Both the position numbers and the translations under genes were made by a program. This document shows, piece by piece, positions 1 to 5,844 of a DNA stretch of 8,246 nt. The notes beneath the pieces were generated by a model. The model was not told the DNA's origin and did not search any database. It saw nothing but the letters and a program-made list of their open reading frames with translations. Positions within the stretch are counted from its first letter, which is position 1. Every line of letters begins with the position of its first letter. The DNA lies in contig MEWF01000010.1 of the NCBI GenBank assembly GCA_001773255.1, positions 39,821 to 48,066 of the forward strand, in the 5' to 3' direction. This DNA comes from a candidate division WWE3 bacterium RIFOXYC2_FULL_42_13. Lineage in GTDB: Bacteria; Patescibacteriota; WWE3; UBA101185; UBA10185.

Positions 1-1
1 A

Positions 2-202
2 ATAATCAGCGCTTGTAGCATGGCGCGTTCGGTAAGTCAGCGTCCGACTGCTATAATTGCACATACCATACCCGGTAAGGGTGTAGAATTTATGGAGTAT
101 AAATTTGAGTGGCACGGAAAGGTTCCATCCAAAGAACAGGCTTTGAAGGCACTGAAGAGTCTGGCATCGTTGGAAGGCAAAATAAAATCAGATTATGACT
201 AA
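2..202 (+). CDS. Transketolase N-terminal subunit, 3' end only (partial)
   Basis: The reading frame is already open at base 2 and runs to TAA at 200-202, so the gene begins outside the window and only its last 66 residues are seen. The segment TIPGKGVEFME followed by EWHGKVP is the characteristic end of the thiamine-diphosphate-binding half of transketolase, where family members read like KGKGVSFME...EWHGKAP. The short tail after WHGKVP ends the protein, and the pyrimidine-binding half is encoded by a separate gene at 811, so this is a two-subunit (split) transketolase. The complete enzyme would transfer two-carbon ketol units between sugar phosphates in the non-oxidative pentose phosphate pathway, in the cytoplasm. 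The internal ATG at 20 is not the start, because the homology (IISACSMARS) continues upstream of it. Its last 8 bases overlap the next gene. Family is certain; the missing N-terminal part cannot be judged. Confidence 0.93.
   Translation: MISACSMARSVSQRPTAIIAHTIPGKGVEFMEYKFEWHGKVPSKEQALKALKSLASLEGKIKSDYD
183..188 (+). promoter_or_regulatory. Candidate leaderless -10 element (TAAAAT) for the PrcB-like membrane protein
   Basis: TAAAAT lies exactly six bases (CAGATT) before the ATG at 195. This is the TANNNT-N6-ATG layout known for leaderless bacterial transcripts, in which transcription starts at or next to the start codon. It lies within the last codons of the transketolase N subunit. No matching -35 box or extended TG is seen. 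A similar hexamer sits at the same spacing before the gene at 4611, which raises confidence somewhat. AT-rich coding sequence can produce such a hexamer by chance. Confidence 0.4.
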
Positions 203-794
203 TAGGACAAAAACAACTTTAAACATGAGCTTGCTTCCTTTGGTAGTTATCGTAGTACTAATGATAGGGGCGGGTTATTTTTTACTACAGGGAGAAGTAA
301 AACTCCCGGGCTTTAATAAAGGCACACAGATTAGAAGACTGGACGGATTTCCCACGGTTGTATCGACCGACACGGCCCTTGAAAAGCAACGCAGGGTCAT
401 TAAATCCCCCGAGGAATTGGCTGAATTCCTGAATTACATCGACCCCACAGGATTGACGGAAGTCAGAGATTCGGTGAATTTCGACCGTGAGTTTTTATTG
501 GCCGTATCCTCCGATTTACAGGATGAGACGGGACACAAAATGAGAATTAAAAAGGTCTATGAGGATAAAAATGCCAAACACCTGCTTGTTCTTATTGAAG
601 AAACCGATAAAGGAGATAATTGCGAAGTTGAGGTTGAAGGGAATGTTACGGCAGACGTTGTAGCCATATCCAAAACCGATTATGAAATCAGCTTCGACCG
701 TGTTAAGAAAGTCGAAAACTGCGAAAAAGAAGAGGCACCTGCGGAAGAGACAGAGCAGCAACCTGCCGGAGAAAAGACAAGTCCTCAACAGTAA
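195..794 (+). CDS. Membrane-anchored extracytoplasmic protein with PrcB-like domain
   Basis: This is a 199-residue protein of unknown function. A short positively charged N-terminus (NRTK) precedes one hydrophobic segment at about residues 13-31, with no lipobox cysteine, so it is probably a signal anchor with the C-terminus outside. Residues about 68-170 form a soluble domain whose pattern (PEELAEFL, then VNFDREFLLAV, a beta-rich stretch, ISKTDYEISF) resembles the PrcB C-terminal family, named after a protease-complex subunit in spirochaetes. I recognise it by pattern only. Two cysteines (143 and 176) could form a disulfide. The tail from about 177 is acidic and rich in Glu, Gln and Pro. It overlaps the transketolase N subunit by 8 bases and ends 16 bases before the C subunit. 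ATG 195 is preferred because of the -10-like hexamer; ATG 225 (residue 11) is an alternative that still keeps the anchor. The PrcB assignment is about 0.5. Confidence 0.85.
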   Translation: MTNRTKTTLNMSLLPLVVIVVLMIGAGYFLLQGEVKLPGFNKGTQIRRLDGFPTVVSTDTALEKQRRVIKSPEELAEFLNYIDPTGLTEVRDSVNFDREFLLAVSSDLQDETGHKMRIKKVYEDKNAKHLLVLIEETDKGDNCEVEVEGNVTADVVAISKTDYEISFDRVKKVENCEKEEAPAEETEQQPAGEKTSPQQ

Positions 795-810
795 TAAAAC
801 GCACTGCCCG

Positions 811-1797
811 ATGCTTAATAAAACATTAAATCTAAACGAAGATGTATTTCTTCAGGATAAAGAACTAAAGTCCGAAAGGGACGCTTTCGGAGAAGCAATT
901 CTCAAATTAGGAGAAGACCACGATAATGTTGTTGTTCTGACAGCAGATCTTGAAGAATCTTTGCGGCTTACACCCTTTAGGAAAAAATTTCCGGATAGAT
1001 TTATTGAAACAGGAATAGCTGAACAGAATATGGCAAGTATTGGAACAGGAATGGCCCTGTCCGGTCTTGTTCCTTTTATTTCATCCCATGCTGTTTTCTC
1101 TCCCTACAGAAACTGGGATCAGATAAGACTTTCGATTTGTTTCAGTAATGCAAATGTTAAAATCGTGGGATCACACGCCGGATTTTCCAACAGCCCCGAC
1201 GGAGGCGCCGCAGAATCTCTCGAAGATATAGCTCTCACGCGGGTACTGCCCAATCTTACAGTGCTAAGCCCAATAGATTGTTGGCAAACAAAAAGGGCGG
1301 TTGAAGAAATGTATAAGATGCAAGGTCCTGTTTATTTAAGAATCTGCAAGGAACCGACACCCCACATAACAACGGAAAACACACCTTTCGAATTGGGTAA
1401 AGCTTATACTTTGGTTGAAGGCACTGATGTAACAATATTCACTACCGGAGCTATCTCGTACGAGGCACTGGAGGCTGCAAAGATACTTAAAGCCGCCCAT
1501 AAAATATCTGTTGAGGTAGTGGCTGTCCCAACAATAAAACCCTTAGATAAAGAAAATATTATCGGCTCGGCAAAAAAGACTGGAAAATGCGCAACCCTCG
1601 AAGAACATCAAATTAATGGCGGCTTCGGGTCGGCAGTCTCGGAAATTCTCGCGGAGGAATTTCCGGTGCTCAACCTAAGAATCGGCGTCAATGACACATT
1701 CGGAGAGTCCGGTTCGTACCGGGAATTAAAAGACAAGTACGGTATTAGCTCTCACCACGTTGTAGAGGCTATACTTAATATGTTCAAAGAAAAATAA
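811..1797 (+). CDS. Transketolase C-terminal subunit (pyrimidine-binding and C-terminal domains)
   Basis: This is the 328-residue second half of transketolase. TGIAEQNM at 67-74 carries the catalytic glutamate (Glu71) that activates the thiamine aminopyrimidine. It is followed by the family pattern WDQIRLSICFSNANVKIVGSHAG (102-124, split here as WDQIRLS and NVKIVGSHAG) and SLEDIALTRVLPNLTVLSP (136-153). The C-terminal regulatory-like domain starts near 195 and includes LEEHQINGGFG (263-273). It would pair with the subunit ending at 202. The usual GEDGxxHQ loop reads SPDGGAAES (128-136), so the histidine that contacts substrate in yeast-type enzymes appears to be Ala134. Start choice: the frame stays open back to 682, but that stretch overlaps the upstream gene and reads as basic low-complexity sequence, whereas ATG 811 gives a normal N-terminus (ERDAFGEAI). 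No Shine-Dalgarno precedes it. The stop lies one base before the next ATG. Confidence 0.95.
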   Translation: MLNKTLNLNEDVFLQDKELKSERDAFGEAILKLGEDHDNVVVLTADLEESLRLTPFRKKFPDRFIETGIAEQNMASIGTGMALSGLVPFISSHAVFSPYRNWDQIRLSICFSNANVKIVGSHAGFSNSPDGGAAESLEDIALTRVLPNLTVLSPIDCWQTKRAVEEMYKMQGPVYLRICKEPTPHITTENTPFELGKAYTLVEGTDVTIFTTGAISYEALEAAKILKAAHKISVEVVAVPTIKPLDKENIIGSAKKTGKCATLEEHQINGGFGSAVSEILAEEFPVLNLRIGVNDTFGESGSYRELKDKYGISSHHVVEAILNMFKEK

Positions 1798-1798
1798 T

Positions 1799-2746
1799 AT
1801 GGACCTGCTCACTATAGGCGATGTAGCCATAGATCTATATATGAAAATCGGTGCCAAGGACGGACTTCCGGCCCTTGACAGCAGTACCGAACCGAAGATT
1901 TGCTTTTACCACGGCTCTAAAATACCTGTCGAGCACTTTGAAACCGCAGTTGCCGGAAATTCGCTTAATGTAGCGGTCGGAGGTAAAAAACTGGGTCTGG
2001 AGACGGCAATTTACACAGAAATAGGAGACGATGAAAACGGAGGAAGGGTTGTGAACACGCTGAAAGAGCACGGTATAGACACAGAATTCTGTATCAAAAC
2101 CCCGAACGATGATACGAACGTTAACAGCGTCATTATTTACGGCAACGACAGAACTATATTCAGCTATCACGCCGAGAGAAACTACAAAATACTGGATTGG
2201 GAAAAACCCAAGTGGATCTACTACACTTCCATGGGAAAGGGGTATGAGTCGTTTCAGGAAAAATTAATTGAATATGTTGAAAAAAACTCCGGTGTGGGTA
2301 TCGCGTTCAACCCCGGTACTATTCAAATGAAACACGGTCTTGAAACATTTAAAAACTTTCTGAAGATTACCGACATCCTGTTTCTGAACCGCGAAGAAGC
2401 TGTGGCTCTCGTTGGCAAAGGAGTGACCGAAGAACTTCATCAAAAACTCCAAAAGCTGGGGCCGAAAATGACGGTTATCACCGACTCAAAAAACGGAGCT
2501 TCATGCAGTGACGGAAAAAAAGTAACATTGCAGGATAGCTATTCCGACAAAAGACCCATTGCGGACAAAACGGGTGCAGGAGACGCGTTCGCTTCGGGAT
2601 TCCTATCGGCAATATTTTACGGCAAGCCCTCAGAGATAGCCCTAAAATGGGGCGCCGCAAATGCGGGAAGTATTATAAAAGAAATCGGAACCACTAAGGG
2701 ACTTCTTACCAAAAAGGAAATTGAAGGTATTATTAAACAGATATGA
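1799..2746 (+). CDS. PfkB/ribokinase-family sugar kinase
   Basis: This 315-residue cytoplasmic enzyme should phosphorylate a sugar or sugar phosphate with ATP. The N-terminal lobe opens with a beta strand (LLTIGDVAID), and the substrate-binding glycine/asparagine segment VAGNSLNVAVGGKKLGL is at 51-67. NREE at 197-200 matches the NxxE motif involved in magnesium and phosphate handling. DKTGAGDAFASGF at 256-268 is PfkB signature 2, containing the anion hole and the catalytic base Asp262. An insertion of about 25 residues lies between the first strand and the AGN segment. Its substrate cannot be read from sequence. Immediate coupling to a class II ketose-bisphosphate aldolase (ATGA overlap at 2743-2746) suggests a hexose 6- or 1-phosphate such as fructose or tagatose phosphate, so it could supply the aldolase's bisphosphate substrate. 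Ribokinase or a nucleoside kinase remain possible. It starts one base after the transketolase stop. Confidence 0.93.
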   Translation: MDLLTIGDVAIDLYMKIGAKDGLPALDSSTEPKICFYHGSKIPVEHFETAVAGNSLNVAVGGKKLGLETAIYTEIGDDENGGRVVNTLKEHGIDTEFCIKTPNDDTNVNSVIIYGNDRTIFSYHAERNYKILDWEKPKWIYYTSMGKGYESFQEKLIEYVEKNSGVGIAFNPGTIQMKHGLETFKNFLKITDILFLNREEAVALVGKGVTEELHQKLQKLGPKMTVITDSKNGASCSDGKKVTLQDSYSDKRPIADKTGAGDAFASGFLSAIFYGKPSEIALKWGAANAGSIIKEIGTTKGLLTKKEIEGIIKQI

Positions 2747-3606
2747 AAGCACAGGAATTACTAAAAAAAGCGAGAGAAAAAGGTGTGGCAATCGGTGCAT
2801 TCAACGTCGGCAATCTTGAAACCTTTAAAGCGATAACGCAGGCTGCAAAAAATCTTAATAGCCCTGTCCTAATAGAAGCCTCTCCGGGCGAATCTAGTTT
2901 TTTTGGGTATAAACAACTGGTTTACCTGGCGCGGGCTTACGAAGATCAGATTCAACTTCCGATAATCTTAAACCTGGACCACGGAGAATCCGTGGAAAGT
3001 ATCCTGGAGGCTATAAAGGCCGGATTTGATTATGTCCACTACGACGGCAGTAAGTTTTCCTACGAAGAAAATCTGGAAAACGCAGCTATCGTTGTGGAAG
3101 AAGCACACAAAAAGGAAATAGTGGTTGAAGGTGAGATAGATCACATAGAAGGAAGTTCGGCAGATCACACAAAAGAAAATACAAAGATGTATTCCAAACC
3201 CGAGCTTTTTACGGATCCCCAAAAGGCTAAAGAATTCGTTGAAAAAACAGGTGTGGACGTGTTTGCGAGCTTCATAGGAAATCTCCACGGAATATACGCC
3301 GATGTAATTCACCTTAATCTCGATAAATTAAAGACTATATCGGCCGCCATTCCCGACACGTATCTTTCCCTCCACGGAGGTTCGGGAATTTACGATGACG
3401 ATGTCAGAAACGCCATAAAGCTCGGGATCGTGAAGGTCAATGTGAATTCCGAACTAAGAGTGGCCTTCAAAATGACATTGCAGGAGGAGATCGGGAAAAC
3501 AACTGAAATTGCCCCCTATAAATATATGAAACGACCCATCGAAGAAGTACAGAAGGTCGTGGAAACTAAGATGAAGCTCTTCGGTTCTCCCGAGCTTTTA
3601 AAATGA
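2743..3606 (+). CDS. fba: Class II (zinc) ketose-bisphosphate aldolase, probably fructose-bisphosphate aldolase
   Basis: This 287-residue TIM-barrel aldolase splits a ketose 1,6-bisphosphate into dihydroxyacetone phosphate and glyceraldehyde 3-phosphate, or runs in reverse. Visible residues are: NLDHG with catalytic Asp79 and zinc ligand His80; VHYDGS at 98-103; VEGEIDHIEG at 128-137, supplying the acidic metal ligand; GNLHGIY with His182; and LHGGSGI with His211 and the phosphate-binding GGSG loop. The last substrate motif is VNVNSEL (232-238). Fructose-bisphosphate aldolases usually have NxDT here and tagatose-bisphosphate aldolases NxAT; this protein has Asn235, so specificity is not settled. 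The SFIGNLHG context looks more like the fructose type, while the length is typical of GatY/KbaY-like proteins. It overlaps both neighbours by 4 bases (ATGA), indicating coupled translation with the kinase and dehydrogenase. No Shine-Dalgarno is seen. Confidence 0.94.
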   Translation: MKAQELLKKAREKGVAIGAFNVGNLETFKAITQAAKNLNSPVLIEASPGESSFFGYKQLVYLARAYEDQIQLPIILNLDHGESVESILEAIKAGFDYVHYDGSKFSYEENLENAAIVVEEAHKKEIVVEGEIDHIEGSSADHTKENTKMYSKPELFTDPQKAKEFVEKTGVDVFASFIGNLHGIYADVIHLNLDKLKTISAAIPDTYLSLHGGSGIYDDDVRNAIKLGIVKVNVNSELRVAFKMTLQEEIGKTTEIAPYKYMKRPIEEVQKVVETKMKLFGSPELLK

Positions 3607-4598
3607 AATTACTTATCACAAGAGAAATTCCCCAGGCCGGAATCAATATATTAAAACAGTATAGAGATATTGAGCTTGACTACAGACAGGGCCCTCCCCT
3701 CTCCGAAAAAGAACTACTGGCGGCTGTAAAAGATGCCGACGCAATAATTCCTGTGATTCCCGACAAAATAAATAAGAAGGTTATAAACGCCGCAAAGAAT
3801 TTAAAGGTGATCGCGGCTTACTCGGTCGGGTACGATCACATAGATGTGGAACACGCTACTTCAAAAAATATTTTTGTAGGAAATACGCCGGGTGATCTTA
3901 CCGAAGCCATCGCCGAACATGCCTTCGCACTCATGATGGCGGCCGGCAGACGGATACCCGAAGCCGACAGGTTCTGCCGCTCGGGTAATTATAAATATTG
4001 GAACGCAATGAATTTTATAGGACCAAAAATGATGGGGGACACCCTGGGCATTATCGGTTTCGGAAGGACCGGTCAGCACTTCGCGCGCATGGCCAAATAC
4101 GGGCTGAATATGAGGATATTGTACACGGACATAATCAGGCATCCCGAAGCCGACAGTCTGCTTGATGCGGAAAAAGTCGAACTCGACTACCTGTTGGAAA
4201 ATAGTGATTTCGTATCCATTCACTGTAACCTTACTCCCGAAACTGAGAACATGATAAGCGATAACGAGTTCAGAAAAATGAAACCTCTTGCGTACTTAAT
4301 AAATACGGCGCGGGGAAAAATAGTAAACGAGGGAGCGTTGACCAGGGCACTGAAACAAAACTACATTGCAGGAGCGGCTTTGGATGTGTTCGAAAATGAA
4401 CCCGATATCTATCCGGAATTAAAATTACTGGACAACGTAGTTCTTACACCTCACATCGGAAGTGCCACCTGGGAGGCGAGACTTCAGATGGCTCGGATGG
4501 CTGCGGAAAATGTCGTGGACGTGTTGATAAATAATAAGCCTCCGAGGGATCTCGTGAACAAAGAACTTGTAAAAGAAAAGGTCTCGTCCCTAATTTGA
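3603..4598 (+). CDS. NAD-dependent D-2-hydroxyacid dehydrogenase (glyoxylate/hydroxypyruvate reductase type)
   Basis: This 331-residue cytoplasmic oxidoreductase reduces a 2-keto acid to a D-2-hydroxy acid. The substrate half contains YSVGYDHIDVEHAT (73-86) and NTPGDLTEAIAEHAFAL (94-110). The Rossmann domain has LGIIGFGRTG with GFGRTG at 152-157. Asp176 ends the second strand (ILYTD), which favours NAD(H) over NADP(H). The catalytic triad is Arg237 (NTARG), Glu266 (DVFENEP) and His284 (TPHIGSAT). The pattern AGRRIPEADRFCRSG is closest to glyoxylate/hydroxypyruvate reductases (D-glycerate dehydrogenases), but D-lactate or phosphoglycerate dehydrogenase relatives share most motifs. The short length and lack of an ACT domain argue against SerA. 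Its start overlaps the aldolase stop by 4 bases. Next to triose-producing enzymes, a role in redox balance or glycerate metabolism is a reasonable inference. Confidence 0.93.
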   Translation: MKLLITREIPQAGINILKQYRDIELDYRQGPPLSEKELLAAVKDADAIIPVIPDKINKKVINAAKNLKVIAAYSVGYDHIDVEHATSKNIFVGNTPGDLTEAIAEHAFALMMAAGRRIPEADRFCRSGNYKYWNAMNFIGPKMMGDTLGIIGFGRTGQHFARMAKYGLNMRILYTDIIRHPEADSLLDAEKVELDYLLENSDFVSIHCNLTPETENMISDNEFRKMKPLAYLINTARGKIVNEGALTRALKQNYIAGAALDVFENEPDIYPELKLLDNVVLTPHIGSATWEARLQMARMAAENVVDVLINNKPPRDLVNKELVKEKVSSLI

Positions 4599-4604
4599 TA
4601 GAAT
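4596..4604 (+). promoter_or_regulatory. Candidate extended -10 (TG-A-TAGAAT), leaderless, for the cupredoxin-like protein
   Basis: TAGAAT at 4599-4604 is followed by exactly six bases (CATCTC) and then the ATG at 4611, the TANNNT-N6-ATG arrangement of leaderless genes. The TG at 4596-4597 gives an extended -10; it is formed by the TGA stop of the upstream dehydrogenase. No good -35 hexamer is found at 16-18 bases. It fits the lack of a Shine-Dalgarno and the absence of coupling between these two genes. Confidence 0.5.
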
Positions 4605-4610
4605 CATCTC

Positions 4611-5174
4611 ATGAAGGAATTTATTTTACGAAACAAACAAATATTTATCACGGGCGCTGTTATTGCCGGGATCTTTCTTCTGATAATCCTGACCTCCTCC
4701 ACACGGAAAGTAAAAGGCCCCGTACTCGCCCCTTCTGAAACCAACACAGGCAAAGAAACGGTAAGTAATCAGAGAGCCAATACTGGAAGCAACTACACAC
4801 CGAAAGGTCTCTGGAACGCACCCTCGCCATCGGATGAACCGATAGATGAAAACGCTCCGGAAACACCTGTAGAAGAAGCTCCCGTCGACAAACCCACGGA
4901 AATACTTGAGATAACTTTCGATGAAAAAGGTTTTTCCCCTCCCTCAACAAACGGACTCAAATATCAAACTGTCAGGTGGACCAACAAGACTGATAAAAGT
5001 ATTTATCTTCAGCAAATGAAAGATTTTTTCGAGGAATTTAAAAAACCCGTGGAAATTGCGTCCGGAGGTACACTGGAGTTTGAACTGACCAGAACAGGAA
5101 TGTGGGGCTACAAAGAAACAGAGAGCGGAAAAATGGGAAGTATTTTTATACTGACCAAAAAACCGGGCAACTAG
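4611..5174 (+). CDS. Membrane-anchored cupredoxin-like protein lacking copper ligands
   Basis: This is a 187-residue protein. A charged N-terminus (KEFILRNK) precedes one membrane segment at about 11-28, with no lipobox, so the rest is probably outside the cell. A low-complexity linker rich in Pro, Glu, Thr and Ser runs from about 31 to 96. The C-terminal domain (97-182) has the strand and turn pattern of cupredoxins: ITFDEKGFSPPS, then VRWTNKTDKSIYL, a GGTLEFELTRTGMWGYK segment and a closing GSIFIL strand. In electron-carrying cupredoxins, copper is held by two His, one Cys and usually a Met. This protein contains no His and no Cys at all, so it should not bind type 1 copper; a structural, adhesive or binding role is more likely. 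Its promoter-like hexamer suggests separate transcription from the enzyme genes upstream. The fold call is from pattern alone. Confidence 0.85.
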   Translation: MKEFILRNKQIFITGAVIAGIFLLIILTSSTRKVKGPVLAPSETNTGKETVSNQRANTGSNYTPKGLWNAPSPSDEPIDENAPETPVEEAPVDKPTEILEITFDEKGFSPPSTNGLKYQTVRWTNKTDKSIYLQQMKDFFEEFKKPVEIASGGTLEFELTRTGMWGYKETESGKMGSIFILTKKPGN

Positions 5175-5206
5175 AAAGTGCGCCGGAGACAAATCACAAG
5201 AATCCC
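5175..5206. other. Convergent 32-base junction without a visible terminator
   Basis: This is the only gap between the plus-strand operon (stop TAG at 5172-5174) and the minus-strand operon (stop TAA, complement of 5207-5209). I looked for a GC-rich stem followed by a T-run on either strand and found none. The two operons may rely on Rho, on polymerase collision, or on read-through into the opposite gene. Confidence 0.7.
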
Positions 5207-5842
5207 TTAAACTTTATAAGCGGACGGACATATTTCATTAAGCACGCATTCACTGCACTTGGGTTTTCTCGCAGTGCACACGTATCTTCCGTGCAGTACG
5301 GTACTGCCTGAAAAGTTTCTCCAATATTTTTTGGGCAATAAACTCATGAGATCCTCCTCTATCTTTTTCGGGTCTTTTTGCGAAGTCAGCCCAAGACGTG
5401 CTGATACTCTGGACACATGTGTGTCTACGACAATTCCTTCGGCTACTCCCCACAATTCCTGCATTATTACATTGGCGCTTTTTCTGGCAACTCCCGGAAG
5501 TTTCGTAAGTTGCGTCATTTCGTGAGGGAGTGCGCCGTTAAACGAAGTTAGCACCGTACGGGCGGCCTCTATAATCCTTTGGGCTTTCCCTTTGTGAAAA
5601 TTTACCTGCCTTATTAACCCCGCTACTTCAGTGACATCTCCCGACGCAAGTGCCTCCCAATCCGGATATTTGGCGAAAAGCGCGGGTGTGACCTGGTTAA
5701 CCTTCTTGTCCGTAGTCTGGGCGGACAACATCACCGCTATCGCAAGCTGATATTCATCCAAATGTGTCAGTTCGGTTTTCGGGTGAGGTTGTTCTTTTTG
5801 TAGAAGTAAAGCTACTTTTTCTGCCTGTTCTTTTTTGTCCAT
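5207..5842 (-). CDS. nth: Endonuclease III (base-excision DNA glycosylase/AP lyase)
   Basis: This 211-residue enzyme matches the usual length for Nth (E. coli 211). It removes oxidised pyrimidines and cleaves the resulting abasic site in base excision repair. LSAQTTDKKVN (39-49) is the family signature. The helix-hairpin-helix LPGVARKSANVI (115-126) carries the catalytic lysine Lys121, and VVDTHVSRVSARLGL (138-152) carries the catalytic Asp140. Cysteines 189, 196, 199 and 205 make the C-x6-C-x2-C-x5-C ligand set for a [4Fe-4S] cluster, all intact. It is last in the minus-strand operon and its ATG lies two bases after the stop of the 5'-3' exonuclease, so the two repair enzymes are almost certainly co-transcribed. 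No Shine-Dalgarno is evident (the upstream sequence is a T- and A-rich run). Confidence 0.97.
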   Translation of the reverse strand: MDKKEQAEKVALLLQKEQPHPKTELTHLDEYQLAIAVMLSAQTTDKKVNQVTPALFAKYPDWEALASGDVTEVAGLIRQVNFHKGKAQRIIEAARTVLTSFNGALPHEMTQLTKLPGVARKSANVIMQELWGVAEGIVVDTHVSRVSARLGLTSQKDPKKIEEDLMSLLPKKYWRNFSGSTVLHGRYVCTARKPKCSECVLNEICPSAYKV

Positions 5843-5844
5843 TT

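Noticed and set aside
20..22. ATG at 20 as the start of a small separate gene
   Set aside because: The frame and the transketolase homology continue upstream to the window edge, so this is an internal methionine.
682..810. N-terminal extension of the transketolase C subunit in an open frame
   Set aside because: It overlaps the 3' end of the upstream gene, encodes a basic low-complexity stretch with no transketolase similarity, and the ATG at 811 gives a normal family N-terminus.
2728..2733. TATTAT as a -10 element for the aldolase gene
   Set aside because: It encodes the isoleucine-rich C-terminus of the kinase, the spacing to the ATG is 9 bases, and the ATGA overlap already explains translation by coupling.
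5259..5525. Plus-strand open frame opposite nth
   Set aside because: It is a shadow frame antisense to a well-supported endonuclease III with all catalytic and iron-sulfur residues intact.
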